A stretch of DNA of 64,000 bases, from contig NC_092521.1 in assembly GCF_037038585.1 (NCBI RefSeq), positions 52,336,398 through 52,400,397 of the forward strand, in the 5' to 3' direction. The position numbers were made by a program, and so were the translations under genes. Under the pieces are notes generated by a model. That model was not told the origin of the DNA and searched no databases. It saw only the letters and a list, made by a program, of their open reading frames with translations. Below, piece by piece: positions 33,601 to 44,470 of this stretch (its first letter is position 1; each line of letters starts with the position of its first letter). Source of the stretch: Patagioenas fasciata (taxonomy: Eukaryota > Chordata > Aves > Columbiformes > Columbidae).

Positions 33601-36600
33601 TTTGAGAGAATTAGGGTCATCTTCTGACGGTTGAAATACTATGTATTCCCTGCACTGAAGATTACACAGCTTACATGTATTTGACCGTAAACATTGAAAA
33701 GTTGTTTTGTTTTTTTTTTTAAAGAAGTTGCCCATTCCAGTCTTTTGTGTGGCTTGCCACTGCTACCAAGTTGTCACCAGGAAGATTTTTAGTAATGTTG
33801 GGTTCAGAATGGATTGGAAGAAAGAGAATTTTATTTCCCCATTCTTCTTCCCCTACTTCAGTTTTTATTGCTCAGCATGACAATATAGGGTATGGAATAT
33901 CCTTCTGGACCATTTTGGTGAACTGTCCTGGCTGCGCACCTTCCTAATCTGTTGCCTCCCCCTACCCCACTCACTGAGGGGCTGCCTTGATGCGGTGCAA
34001 GCGCTATACCAGCAACAGGCAAAATATTGTGTGTTACAAACAGTCTTTTAGGCACCTATTCAAAACAAAGCACCACACAGGCTGCTATGGAGCAAGTTAA
34101 TGCAATCCCAGCCTGGACCGGTTTAAATATTCCTGGGCTACCATGTATTGTTTGTGATGGCATGGATTTATGTGGTGGAATTCTTTTTGAATTATATTTC
34201 TTGGTCATGTTTTTGTTCTAGGTGAAAGTAATGGTAGCAGACAAGAAAAGCAGTGTGAAAATGCTGGAAGAAGAAGCTGAAAAGCTGGATGATCTTTACC
34301 ATCAGAAGCATAAGGTAGAACTTCTTATGGGTTGATGATGATTTGTCCTTAATGGTATCCTTATCCTTAATCATTACGTTTATACATAAGGGTTTGGGGT
34401 GCATTTTTTTTTTTGCCTGGACTCTTGTGTCCCTCCATTCCTCTTGCAGGATTCTTTATTTTCAGAAATATTTGAGCACTATCTTAAGTGACTCAGTTTT
34501 CACTTTCTCATAAAAAAATCTGGCATCATGTTTTGGCAGATCTTGTAAATCACAAGTTACTACATCCAGTAAAAAAAGCGATGGCAATCATCTCCTGACC
34601 TCAAGATGTCTCAAAGCATGTTCTTGAAAGAGATTTGAGAGTTAACAGTATCTGCCTTGTCTATTCAGTTTGCATAAAATAAATACACTTATAGATTTAG
34701 CAAATATGTTTAATTGTATTAAAAATAAGGAAAACATTATTTACTAAAAGCACATTACATGTTTTAATTATATAAAATTATTGCTTTATTTGTTTTTCTT
34801 CCCCAGTTGGGGAGCAGTTTCTATCCTTTTCCTCACATCTTGTTTAGCAACAAAACATAGCCCTCAGTGCTTCCCAGGTTCTCTAACAGAATGGCTTTGG
34901 TGGGGCTGTGGTACCCAGGAGAAAAATGCTTTTTGAACTGAACTAGTGTTTAACATACCTGCTCTTTCAAACCCCTACTTCTGTGCTATAGCCATGAAAC
35001 AGGGTTATTTCATTGCTAATACCTGCATAGGTGGCTGAAGGCAATTCATTTAATTTATTGCTTTCAAAATCACCTGAAATTTAGTTTCTGATCTATAGCG
35101 TTGCATACGCTTTTCTTTTAAGGTAAGCTCATAAAAATACTCCGCTGCAACTGGATGGTCATAATAAAACATAAAACATGTAATTCCTCATGTAATTTTT
35201 AAAATGTTATTGATAAGACTATAGTATTAAAATTATTTTGAAGGATGATGTTTCAGTAATTGACCAGAATTGCATGTTTAGTTGATGGCAGAATTTAGTT
35301 TGGTTTTGTGCATTTAATTGTGCTAAGTATAGTGTCAACAGTGTCACTCTCCTTGGAGGGAGGATTACTTACATTTTGTACTCATCTTTCAGACATGAAA
35401 GGGAAAGCAGTTTTCTTATTCAAGTATTTTATTTTTTTAACCTAGAAACAGTTCTTCATTATGTTCCATTTTTAAGCTATTTAAAGTATGCAGAGTATGT
35501 AAATAACACTTTTTGAGTGTTCCTATGAAAAGAAAATAGCTGTAACACAGACCTTGCAATATGGTTAGAGAAATAAAGGGAGGGTTAGGTTGGTTTTGGG
35601 TGGAAGGTGATACAAAAAAATACCTGAAACTTCAGATTTGGGGGATGTCCTTGGGTTTTTTTTTTTTTAGTTCTCAGTTTGGAGTTCTGAATTTGCTATT
35701 GGAATGTAATCAGGCAATATAAAGGAGGAAAAAATCCTGATTATTTCTGAGTTATGCTCTTTATTTTTTTTTTCCCTCTTTCCTTATGTTTACAGGACGC
35801 AGGAGAGGAAGAGCAAAAATGGACAAATGAACTGGAATTGTTAGAGAAGCATAAACAGTTACTTGAGAGTGGTGTCAATGAAGGTCTTGGTGAAGCCACA
35901 AAAGAATTGGATGATCTTCAACGCCAGTAAGGCCCATAACTTCATGTTATTTGTGTAGTTTGTTTTGGTTTTCATGTGTTTCAAGGATAAAGACACTTTC
36001 TTGAATTGTAAGGTAAAATTATTTGGTGAGCATATTAATTTCAAAAATTCACAATTAAAAGGAATTTATCGTTAACACTTAAAATTTTGCTAGAATTTTG
36101 TCTGCTACATGATAACTCCTGGTTTCCATGTAATTTTTTTCATATATACTGTTGTAATAAAGAAATTAGTTTGTTTCCAAACTTATATGACAACTGCATT
36201 TTACAGCCTGAAGTCTGGAAAGACTATTCTGACTGTATTCTGACTCTGATGTACTTTGTTTCATATTGGTTAGCAAGTGCTTTTTCTTCTAAGTTGAGTA
36301 CCAATATACAAATCTAACTTGTTTCAAGTTAATGCTAATAGAAAAAAATATGGCTAAACATTGTATACTTGGTGAAGGGTTTGTTTTAGATGTCAGGAAT
36401 TTTGTAATTATGGATGTGACTTTCTGAGTGTCTTTACTTTTTAGATATCAAGTTGTTATGCAAACAACAACAGAAGAGAGCAGGAAAGCTGGTGATAACT
36501 TGAATCGACTTCTAGAAGTGATTGCGACCCATGTAGTGTCTATAGAGGTAAACTAAAATTTTATATTCAAAATTAAATCTTTCTAGAGATGCACAACTGC

Positions 36601-37030
36601 AGTTAAGCACATGGAAATTAGAACTTACTCTTTCCAATAATGTATCAGTTACTTGGAGCTGCTGCACTGAGTCTGGGGATTCTAGTTAAATAAATTCGTT
36701 GACAAAATCCTTGGTATAAATAATCAGTGTTGATTATTAAATTTTAGCAGTAACAGTCAAGTTTAATCTGCTTCTGGTAGATGTCTTTCAGAGAAGTGTT
36801 GAACTGAAATAACTTAAACTGTACAATGCCTGCTTAACATGCTTTAGCAGAACCAGTACAATAGAGACCATGATAGTTCTAATAAACTTTCTGTAACTCT
36901 TTTCTAGAAATATCTTGATGAACAGAATGAAAAAATTGACAGAGACTATGAAGAATTCATTTCTGAAGATCTATTGTCATCCTTGACCAGAATTCTGGAC
37001 AGTTATAAAAAGAAGGCTGAAAGTCTATAA
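21558..37030 (+). CDS. NDC80: NDC80 (HEC1) kinetochore protein, complete
   Basis: Sixteen coding exons (21558-21658, 22121-22207, 22959-23082, 23206-23378, 25833-25935, 26738-26827, 28099-28192, 29321-29427, 30290-30434, 30704-30909, 32951-33103, 33329-33418, 34222-34314, 35796-35926, 36445-36547, 36908-37030) total 1923 bp, 640 residues (human 642). NDC80 pairs with NUF2 and, with SPC24/SPC25, links kinetochores to microtubules and serves as a checkpoint platform. Residues 1-75 form the Ser/Arg-rich basic tail (Aurora B targets in known orthologues). About 80-200 is the calponin-homology domain ([18 protein letters not shown]). The rest is coiled coil, broken by the loop near 425-460 ([18 protein letters not shown]). 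No frameshift or missing exon is seen. The ATG has a good context (CACCATGA). Confidence 0.97.
22121..22207 (+). CDS. NDC80: NDC80 exon 3
   Basis: 87 bp, CCCTCAG to GTATTA. Encodes FGKLSMGKP and ERKVSFFGK, a tail segment with Aurora-like R/K-x-S sites (family knowledge). Confidence 0.92.
22959..23082 (+). CDS. NDC80: NDC80 exon 4
   Basis: 124 bp, TTCTTAG to GTAACT. Encodes the tail to CH-domain junction with [12 protein letters not shown] and [11 protein letters not shown]. Confidence 0.95.
23206..23378 (+). CDS. NDC80: NDC80 exon 5
   Basis: 173 bp, TCTCAG to GTAAGA. CH-domain core ([36 protein letters not shown]). Confidence 0.96.
23379..25832. other. NDC80 intron 5
   Basis: 2.45-kb intron with an A/C-rich low-complexity run (about 23836-23907) and a CR1 copy. 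No other element recognised. Confidence 0.6.
25030..25640 (+). repeat. CR1 LINE in NDC80 intron 5
   Basis: Sense fragment. The decayed ORF2 C-terminus lies in several frames ([18 protein letters not shown] then SGTGFPG-type end) and is followed by the 3' UTR and the ATTCTGTGATTCTATGAA tail at about 25620-25638. Diverged and frameshifted; an old copy. Confidence 0.88.
25833..25935 (+). CDS. NDC80: NDC80 exon 6
   Basis: 103 bp, CTTGTAG to GTATCA. Encodes [20 protein letters not shown], a highly conserved CH-domain stretch, then ALVWLID. Confidence 0.96.
26738..26827 (+). CDS. NDC80: NDC80 exon 7
   Basis: 90 bp, TTTCAG to GTAGCA (a weak donor). Encodes [20 protein letters not shown]. Confidence 0.93.
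28099..28192 (+). CDS. NDC80: NDC80 exon 8
   Basis: 94 bp, TTTCAG to GTAGGT. Encodes [16 protein letters not shown] and [11 protein letters not shown] at the end of the globular head. Phase continues into KDLFN of the next exon. Confidence 0.93.
29321..29427 (+). CDS. NDC80: NDC80 exon 9
   Basis: 107 bp, TCCATAG to GTTAGT. Start of the long coiled coil ([13 protein letters not shown]). Confidence 0.92.
30290..30434 (+). CDS. NDC80: NDC80 exon 10
   Basis: 145 bp, CACTAG to GTAAGA. Coiled coil ([20 protein letters not shown]). Confidence 0.94.
30704..30909 (+). CDS. NDC80: NDC80 exon 11
   Basis: 206 bp, ACTTAG to GTATGT. Encodes [20 protein letters not shown], one of the most conserved NDC80 coiled-coil segments, and [10 protein letters not shown]. 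Confidence 0.96.
30910..32950. other. NDC80 intron 11
   Basis: 2.04-kb intron largely filled by a CR1 copy (31748-32586). The remainder is unremarkable AT-rich DNA. Confidence 0.6.
31748..32586 (-). repeat. CR1 LINE in NDC80 intron 11
   Basis: About 840 bp antisense to NDC80. The minus strand keeps a 139-codon ORF2 C-terminal frame ([59 protein letters not shown]). The plus-strand start ATCACAGAATGT is the inverted tail. It belongs to the same subfamily as the copies at 12642 and 62303 and contains the uninterrupted form of the ERV target site. Confidence 0.95.
32951..33103 (+). CDS. NDC80: NDC80 exon 12 (loop region)
   Basis: 153 bp, GAACAG to GTAAGT. Encodes [15 protein letters not shown], the non-coiled loop known to recruit partner factors, and [16 protein letters not shown]. 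Confidence 0.95.
33329..33418 (+). CDS. NDC80: NDC80 exon 13
   Basis: 90 bp, TTACAG to GTGTGT. Encodes coiled coil ([21 protein letters not shown]). Confidence 0.92.
33845..34110 (-). repeat. Degenerate ERVL-type LTR fragment
   Basis: GCTCAGCATGACAATATAGG, then TATGGAATATCC and GAACTGTCCTGGCTGCG resemble the inverted core of the solo LTR at 40282 (GAGCATGATGTCATATG, GAATATCCCTCTGGC, GTCAGCTGTACTGACTG). Ends are not defined. Inferred from similarity by eye only. Confidence 0.45.
34222..34314 (+). CDS. NDC80: NDC80 exon 14
   Basis: 93 bp, TTCTAG to GTAGAA. Coiled coil ([15 protein letters not shown]). Confidence 0.92.
35796..35926 (+). CDS. NDC80: NDC80 exon 15
   Basis: 131 bp, TTACAG to GTAAGG. 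Coiled coil ([20 protein letters not shown]), ending in a split Gln codon. Confidence 0.94.
36445..36547 (+). CDS. NDC80: NDC80 exon 16
   Basis: 103 bp, TTTTAG to GTAAAC. Encodes [14 protein letters not shown] and [13 protein letters not shown], near the tetramerisation region. Confidence 0.94.
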
Positions 37031-37188
37031 TTACAAAAAAAGTGAAGATGAAAATTTTGCATTTCTGAAGCTCTGGTATGATGCCTTCTACAAGAATGGG
37101 TACTTCCTGCATTTGGCAGTGAAACTGGTTTTAAGCATAAGGAAATGTTTATGGACTTCCTTTGTTGCATCAACACAAACACATTAAA
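36908..37188 (+). CDS. NDC80: NDC80 exon 17 (last coding exon and proximal 3' UTR)
   Basis: The acceptor TTCTAG ends at 36907. Coding runs to TAA 37028-37030 ([20 protein letters not shown]). A proximal ATTAAA poly(A) signal lies at 37183-37188. Confidence 0.9.
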
Positions 37189-39435
37189 GAATATATTTGC
37201 ATTTTCTTAAAAAAAGGCTTTGCTTTCACTTCCTCCTTGCAATATATCATGCATGATTACAAAAATCTGTGACAGGACAACTGTGGAACAACTTAATTTC
37301 ATATTTCCTTTATAATTAAATCATTTGTGCTCTTCTAGGAACATTAGTAAGTCAAAAGTACAGTTAGCCTGTTAAAATAACAGCCCGAAGTGGACTTAAA
37401 GATGGAACCACAAGTGAGAGCACAAATACAGAGGGGACTGACAACTTGAAATACTGCTACTTAACTTGTGGTTTTTGTAAACTTGTAAAATTGCTAACTG
37501 TGTGAAGAGTTACGCTTTCTGGAGTACAGTTTGTTTATTTCTTAGTATACATATGTATTTGTTGCACATGCATGACAGTGTACATCCTTCTCCAAGCCTT
37601 TCTTTAAGTAGCAAGACCAAATGTAAATGTCTTTCAGTCTCTTGCTTTTTCAGTTATATATGAAACTATTCAGAGACCCCTCTTCCATGAGTAAGATTGC
37701 TTGGGTTTTTTTAACAAAAACCTCTTTGAAAAGATCAGTAGTAGTTATACAATAGTCTTCTAAGTAGTTTAGAGAAAGAAAGTCATTTTGAAAACAAAGT
37801 TCTGTCTCTGTCTGCTTATAGTCCCAGATGAACCTTCACTGTACTACTTCAATATGTATACCAGAGATAGTTCTAAGTAGGACAACATCTGAATTCTGGC
37901 AATATAGCTGATCAGTTGTAGATTTCGCTGATGTTAGATACATCAAAAAAAAAAAAAAAAAAACAAACAGCATTTCTATCTTGGGTAGTTTACGGTGATA
38001 TTTCCTAGTAAAAGTATAGAAGTATTTGAGTGTTTTTATTAAAGAGCTCAGTGATAATAAATATCACTGATTCATATACACAATGATAAAAACAACTTTG
38101 CAGTCTGTTCAAAAGATTTTAGCTGTTGATAGCTAAATGAAGTTGCTCCTTAATTCTATGATTAGTCACAATATTTGAATGAAACACAGATCCCTAGCAT
38201 CTATAAGAAAACTTAAGTTAGACCAGCTGAAAACAGACTGCAAATAAAAACTGAATTGTCTTTCATTCCAGGATACTTATGCAGACCATATATAAAACTC
38301 AGTTGTCCTAAACATAGTGTGAGAATCTTCTGGCTCCAATATGTGTATTTTGTTTCAGACATTACGACAATGATGGCATTGTTTAAGCTTCTCACTTTCA
38401 GTTCTTTTGTCCAGACAGCTATAGAAGTTTTCTGACAGGTGGGTAGTATTTCTGCTTTCTTCTGTTGTCCTCTTTCATTTTACCTTTACAAACTTTTTTT
38501 CCCTGTTATAGCCTAATCCTTATCAAATCTCAGTTCCTTCTCTTTAGGAGCTTTTTTTCTTTTGTGATTTTTTTCTAATATTTTTGTTATCTAAAGTAAT
38601 ATCCTTCTAATTAAGTAAAGCTGTGAAACATACAGCATAATCACATTCCTTTAAAATATGTACTTGCTTAGGGACTATGCTCTCTCTTGGCTGCCTCATA
38701 CCTGTTTGCCTCTATAGCTGACTGTTCCTGTATTTATTAGTATCTGCAGGTTCTTTGTCATGTGCAGTAGTCAGTTGGCTGAGTAAATTAAAGCAAAATA
38801 AATGTAATTTCCGAGGACTAATACTAACCAAATGATAATAGGTTAAAGAATCAAGGTCACAACCACCTTCTTTCATGTACTGGCAAACATAATATTCTGA
38901 AATTAAAGTAGTCTGAGTAATAAAAAGTCCACATTTGTAATGTTGGCAACATGTTTTTGTTATTGGGCTGAACTATTGGTCTGTATATCAGTTAAACTGG
39001 ATTGACTATAGAACCAGCTCAGGTTTTGAACTAGCTTCTGTAAAATATTTTGGGGATTTTTAGGTCATAAAATAACATAGAATAACACTGGCCAGTGTTT
39101 ACTAGGTAATATTGTCTTCACATTTTGAAAGGGAGGAAATTTTTCAATGCTCCTTGAACATCACTCGTGTGTGATATATGAAGTCAGGTAGTTGGTTATT
39201 TTTTATTTGTAATCTGGAATGTGGTTTTAAATTTAGACAATAGACACTAGAACATAATTACTGCTCTTGATATCGGTTTTGTTTCTTTCTTTCAGAATGT
39301 ACCACTGGCACCTGTATATTTCAGTAGTATGAGTCATTTGTAAATTTTTGCTTTTATATGGATACAGTTCCCTCATTTATTGCTTGTGTATTTTTTGTAC
39401 AGTTTACTTAATATGTCTTACGTATTTTTATATTC

Positions 39436-39441
39436 AATAAA
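39436..39441 (+). terminator. Possible distal NDC80 poly(A) signal
   Basis: AATAAA in a U-rich setting (TACAGTTTACTTAATATG upstream) followed by AATTTCTTCAACC. Whether NDC80 transcripts reach it cannot be seen here. Confidence 0.35.
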
Positions 39442-39911
39442 ATTTCTTCAACCTCTTATCTGAAGAACAGCTTCTTACTGCAAATATAGAAACATGACAT
39501 AAAAAGCACAATTAACTTTATTTTTATGGAGAACTAGGTAATAAATGATACTTAATTCCCTGACTATCCTTGCTGTTAAATGTGCATTGTGTAGAGGAAA
39601 AATAAATATAGAAACATCTATTTTCTGTAAATTGCAAAGGAATAAAAATTGTCTTAACCTTTTAAAAAATAGATGGCTTTATAAAAACAGAGGTCCAAGC
39701 TACTGTCACAACTTATTTATGTGTGTACATATCCCTGTGGTGTCAATCTTCCCAATGAGACTTTTGCTATTTTAAGCATTAAAGGACTATTTCCTTTACC
39801 ACTGTTCCGATTTCTTTTTTCTACCTCATTATTTAAAAAAAAAAAAAAAAACCAAAACACATTGATGTTGTAGATGCATGGTAGAACACTGTGTATAGCT
39901 TTGTTCTATTC

Positions 39912-39949
39912 CATGGAGTATGTTACTTTTCATGGAGTATGTTACTTTT
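39912..39949. repeat. 19-bp tandem duplication
   Basis: CATGGAGTATGTTACTTTT occurs twice in direct contact. Confidence 0.85.
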
Positions 39950-40281
39950 ACTTTGTCAAAAACTCACATCACTGTCAAGTAATGGGTACTTCTTTTTGGA
40001 GTACTTATTGAATGCATCATATGAGCCTGATAAGTCTTTTCAGTTTTGCAGTGGCCATCCAGCTCGTGTGTGTGAGGCTACTCAGACCCTTCTAATTGGT
40101 TTTGCCAAGGTACAGTACTGTGTGTCTATGCTAGTATTTAGCTCCAAGCTGGATAACAGTATGTTGTTCCCTGTTGGTTCTGTAATATTTCTAATTAATA
40201 TTATGTGTACTTTGGCTTTTAATTGGAGTTCTCATCCTTGCTCTCCTTTTTGTGGCAGAATTGAAAAACCATGTATATATT

Positions 40282-40843
40282 TGTCATGGTTTAATCTCAG
40301 CTAGCAACTAAGCAACCATGCAGGTGCACAGTCAGTCTCCCCTGGTGGGATGAGGGAGAGAATCAGAAAAATAAGTGAGAAAACTCATGGGGTCAGATAA
40401 GACAGTTTAATAAGTAAAGCAGAAGCTGCATATGTGAGCAAAGCAAAACAAGGAATTCATTCACTGCTTCCCATCAGCAGGCAGGTGTTCAGCAATCTGC
40501 AGGAAAGCTGAGCTCCATCATGCACAATGGTTACTTGGGAAGACAAACACCATCACCCTGAATGTCACCCCTTTCTTCTTCCCCAAAACACATATATTGA
40601 GCATGATGTCATATGGTGATGAATATCCCTCTGGCAAGTTGAGGTCAGCTGTACTGACTGTGCCCCTATCCAGCTTCTTGTACTCCTGGCATGGTTTGAG
40701 AAGCTGAAAAGTCCTTGACCACAACATAGCAACAATGAAAACATGAGTGTATTACTAACATTTTTATCATTCTAAATCTAAAAAACAGCAGTATACTAGC
40801 TACTAGAAAGAAAATTAACTCTATCTTAGCCAAAACCAGGACA
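40282..40843 (-). mobile_element. Solo LTR (avian ERVL-type)
   Basis: 562 bp bounded TGTCATGG...CAGGACA and flanked on both sides by ATATT (40277-40281, 40844-40848), a perfect 5-bp target duplication as made by class III/ERVL elements. Reverse-complement features match the LTRs at 44471 and 46897: TGTCCTGGTTTTGGCTAAG start, a TGACATCATGCTC region and a TTATTAAACTGTCTTA poly(A) area. No internal sequence remains, which is typical of LTR-LTR recombination. Confidence 0.88.
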
Positions 40844-40848
40844 ATATT

Positions 40849-41873
40849 TTCATCTTATTTCTGAAAAGACTACAAAAGAAGAAAAGATCAACAGCTGAAG
40901 ACATTCTATTTTCAATAAGTGAGGGAATTCCCTCCAGCAATGCTCTACACTAATAAGCAACTCTGTGGTCTTTCATGGTCTTTCATGTCAAGTGACTCTA
41001 TGCTACCCAATGGAGGTTTTGTGAACAAGGGTACTGACTCCTGCCTGCCTATGTCTACTCTATAAATTGTTTGGTATGTAAGTATTTTGAGCACTGCAAA
41101 GGATCTGAAGAGAATAAATACATCATCTTTCCACTCTTCTCTGGGGAGCACTCTTTTTTGTTAATATTAGAAACCTTAACATCTCTCTTTGAGTCGGTTA
41201 ATCCTGCTCTTTTTGTATAGAACAGGTAAATTATCTGTTTTTTCTAGAGTTGCTATCTCCAGATTTCTGGCTGTGAAAGGGCCCTGGCATGATGAAATAA
41301 TGTATGGAGATCCTTGTCTTTGCAAAGATCTCCACCATGTAGAACTACTGTATCTTCATTGAAGTTTTAAATTTTAGGTGCTTGCCGAAAGTTTTTGATG
41401 GCATCCATTGCCTTTTATGGAACAAAAGGAACACAGAAGACTCATACAAACCCTCAATGTCCTCATAGAATGAGGGACTATAGGTGTCTTAGCCAATGTC
41501 ACATCTCAGCAAAGTGCACTGATATCTTAAGTCCTGTATGAGGAGATTGGCAGAGAATGTTTAGTCAGCCTGAGAAAACTCTTAAAGGTTTTTGCAGGCT
41601 TTTTCTGTAGAACTCTATTTGTTTACAAGGTTCTTCTAGAGATGTCAGTTTGCATCAGTACGATGGCAAGATCTAGCAGAAGACCATCTGCATGCCATTT
41701 TGCTGTCTGGTTTTCAGATGTGCAGGTTAAAAATTTACTAGAGGAATAAAAGGCAATTGTTATTTATCACAGGTCAGGCAACAGTAATGATTGCTGAGCA
41801 GAGAAGATGCTCCAGATTATTGCTCATGCTTGAGACTGTCCATGGTACTGGTCTGATGATGGAGTACTACATG
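40849..41873. other. Intergenic
   Basis: No gene or repeat family recognised, apart from a short local duplication (GGTCTTTCAT, near 40968-40987). Confidence 0.4.
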
Positions 41874-42350
41874 GAATCATAGAATCGTAGAATCATATCA
41901 GTTGAAAGACACCCTCAGGATCATCGAGTCCAACTGTGAACCTAACACTGCCAAGTCCACCTCTAAACCATGTCCTTAAGAACCTCATCTATGCATCTTT
42001 TAAACATCTCCAGGGATGGTGACTCAACCACTTCCCTAGGCAGCCTGTTCTACTACCTGACAACCCTTTCTGTGAAGTATTTTTTCCTAATATCCAATCT
42101 AAACCTCTCCTGGTGCAACTTGAGGCCATTTCCCCTCATCCTATTGCTTGATACTTGGCAGAAGAGACCAACACCCTCCATGCTACGACCTCCTTTCAGG
42201 TGGCTGTATAGCAATAAGGTCTCCACTCAGCCTCCTTTTCTCCAGGCTAAACAGCCCTGGTTCCCTCAACCGCTCCTCATCAGACTTATGCTCCAGACCC
42301 TTCACCAGCTTTGTTGCCCTTCTCTGAACTCACTCTTGCACCTCAACGTA
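41874..42350 (-). repeat. CR1 LINE, intergenic
   Basis: Opens with two inverted tail units (GGAATCATAGAATCGTAGAA) and carries the CATCTCCAGGGATGGTGACT block. It decays near 42350. Its subfamily resembles the copy at 6104 rather than those at 12642/31748/62303. Confidence 0.92.
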
Positions 42351-43418
42351 AAATATTACAAACGTCAGGTCTGTTGTGCTCTGCTCCCCCCTGGAGAGTG
42401 TACCTTTTGTGAACCTCAGTTCATAAGGCCCTAACAGTCCTAGCATTTGCCCAAAATTGATGAGGTTGCATGTCTGTCTACAGGATGACTGACTGTGTTG
42501 TCCCTCCATTCCAGAAGTCCCTTATCAACAGTTTTGTGGTAACAAGGATTCTTTGTGATGTGTGTTCTGCATGGTGTTTTCCATAGCACCTTATGCGTGG
42601 GATCAAAATTTTAATTGGCAGTGTCTTATCTGATCAGCATTTTAGTCTTAACCCTTTGCACAGAGCTAAGATTTAAAAGGCACATAACATTGTCTGTTAC
42701 TCCAATTTCACCTCTACTGAAATATGTATCAGCTTGGCAAGACTACAAAGCAGAAGGAAAGACAGGTGGTGATGGAATGTATATAAATATTTTGAAAGAA
42801 GATGTATGGAATTTTGTTTCACTTTTCATGTGAGAATTCCAAATACTGAATGCTTTGTATCAATAGAAATGACATGGCCCTTTGGAGAACGCTGAACACT
42901 AGCAGAGTCATAAGTGACTACTGGTGCATCAAGCTGAAAGTCCTTCACTATTCTGCCTGGAAAAGAGCATCTGGAGTCATCAGTTCTAATTATCTGGCAG
43001 GTCTTAATTAGCAAGGGTCATTACATTACATAAGAAGTGCACAAAAGACACCAAAGTAATGGGTTCTGCTTGACTAATACTGTATAGTGACTTACTGCCC
43101 TCTTCCTCTCTCAAGGGTTTGGCCATCAGCTGTGAGAAAGTTATAAGGAAAACTGCAGAGTAGAGTCACACAAGAAAGAGAAAACTACAGCCAGGGGTTG
43201 CACTCTTTGGACAAGTGTAGGTTTTTTTAAGAGGAAAACCACAAACTTGAAAGACATAAAATTGTAAATGGATAAACAAGAAATCAGAGAATAGTAATTC
43301 AGCATCACTGAGGACCTCTTCTAGCAACCAGCAAAGACCAACCTTTCCCACCTGACTGATTGCTCAGAAGATATTCCTCAGGTGCTTTATTGTGGGTGCT
43401 GGACACACAAATGCTTAC
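42351..43418. other. Intergenic
   Basis: No gene or known repeat recognised. Confidence 0.4.
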
Positions 43419-44075
43419 AGAATCACAGAATCGACTGGGTTGGAAAAGACCTCAGAGATCATCAAGTCCAACTCTTGGTCCAACTTCAGTCCATTTACTA
43501 GATCATGGCACTAAGTGCCATGTCCAATCTCAGTTTAAAAACCTGCAGGGACGGTGAGTCCACCACCTCCCTGGGCAGGCCATTCCAATGCCTGATCACT
43601 CTCTCCATAAATAATTTCTTTCTAATATCCAGCCTAAATTTCCCCTGGCAGAATTTAAGCCCATGCTCCCTTGTCCTATTGCTAACTGCCTGGGAGAAGA
43701 GATCAATCCCCACCTGGCTATAACTTCCCTTCAGGTAGTTATAGAGGGTGATGGGCTCACCTCTAAGCCTGCTCTTCTCCAGACTAAACAACCCCAGCTC
43801 GCTCAGCCTCTCCCCATAGGTCTTATGTTCAAGTCCCTTCACCAGTCTTGTTGCTCTTCTCTGGACCCGCTCCAGCACTTCAATGTCTTTCCTGAACTGA
43901 GAGGCCCAGAACTGAACACAATACTCCAGGTGTGGCCTCACCAATGCAGAGTACAGGGGAAGGATCACTTCCCTTGTCCTGCTGACCACGCTATTTTTGA
44001 TACAGGACAGGATACTATTGGCCTTCTTGGCCACCTGGGCACACTGTTGGCTCATGTTGAGCTTAGCCTAGAAGA
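43419..44075 (-). repeat. CR1 LINE, intergenic, open C-terminal frame
   Basis: Inverted tail at ACAGAATCACAGAATCGACT. The minus strand keeps a 185-codon uninterrupted ORF2 C-terminal frame (44055-43498), with [39 protein letters not shown] and [19 protein letters not shown]. Apparently less decayed than its neighbours, but 5' truncated without the RT catalytic part. Confidence 0.94.
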
Positions 44076-44470
44076 TCCTTAAATCCTAGCTGTCTTTTGC
44101 ATGCACTACAAAAAAACTCTGTGACACATGCTTACAGAATCTCTGCATGGCAAAAGGTGCCCACAGTGAGAAATACAGGGCAATGGTTAATGTGTCACCA
44201 TCCCAAAATATGGAGCATGGGGCAACGCCATGTAGAGATATTAAAATGACTAAGCAGTCAACTGGTTTTGCCTGGACTTTTGGCTAGTGGAGCTAGTGAT
44301 GAAGACACTCCTTGATGGTTCAAGAGAAAGCAGCTACTAGTCCATGGTAAAAGGGAAGAATGTGAAAACAGAGCTAAAAGCCAAGGTGACAGGAAGATTA
44401 AAAGGAGGAAACAGCCTTCCAGAGAAAAAGCAAGTTGCAACAATGTAGAGTTAAAAAAAGGCTGGAAGAT

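Larger units (their letters stand above)
33419..35795. other. NDC80 introns 13-14
   Basis: Intronic. An LTR-like fragment (33845-34110) lies in intron 13. Intron 14 (34315-35795) is AT-rich with T runs and nothing else recognised. Confidence 0.5.
37189..40281. other. Downstream of NDC80: possible extended 3' UTR, then intergenic
   Basis: AT-rich, with a poly(A) run at about 37946-37964 and no coding potential recognised. A well-placed AATAAA at 39436-39441 follows T-rich DNA and could end a long NDC80 3' UTR. A 19-bp tandem duplication lies at 39912-39949. The 137-codon frame at 39891-40304 has no family resemblance. Confidence 0.45.

Noticed and set aside
39891-40304. 137-codon plus-strand frame
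   Set aside because: No family resemblance, low-complexity hydrophobic composition, and it runs into the solo LTR.
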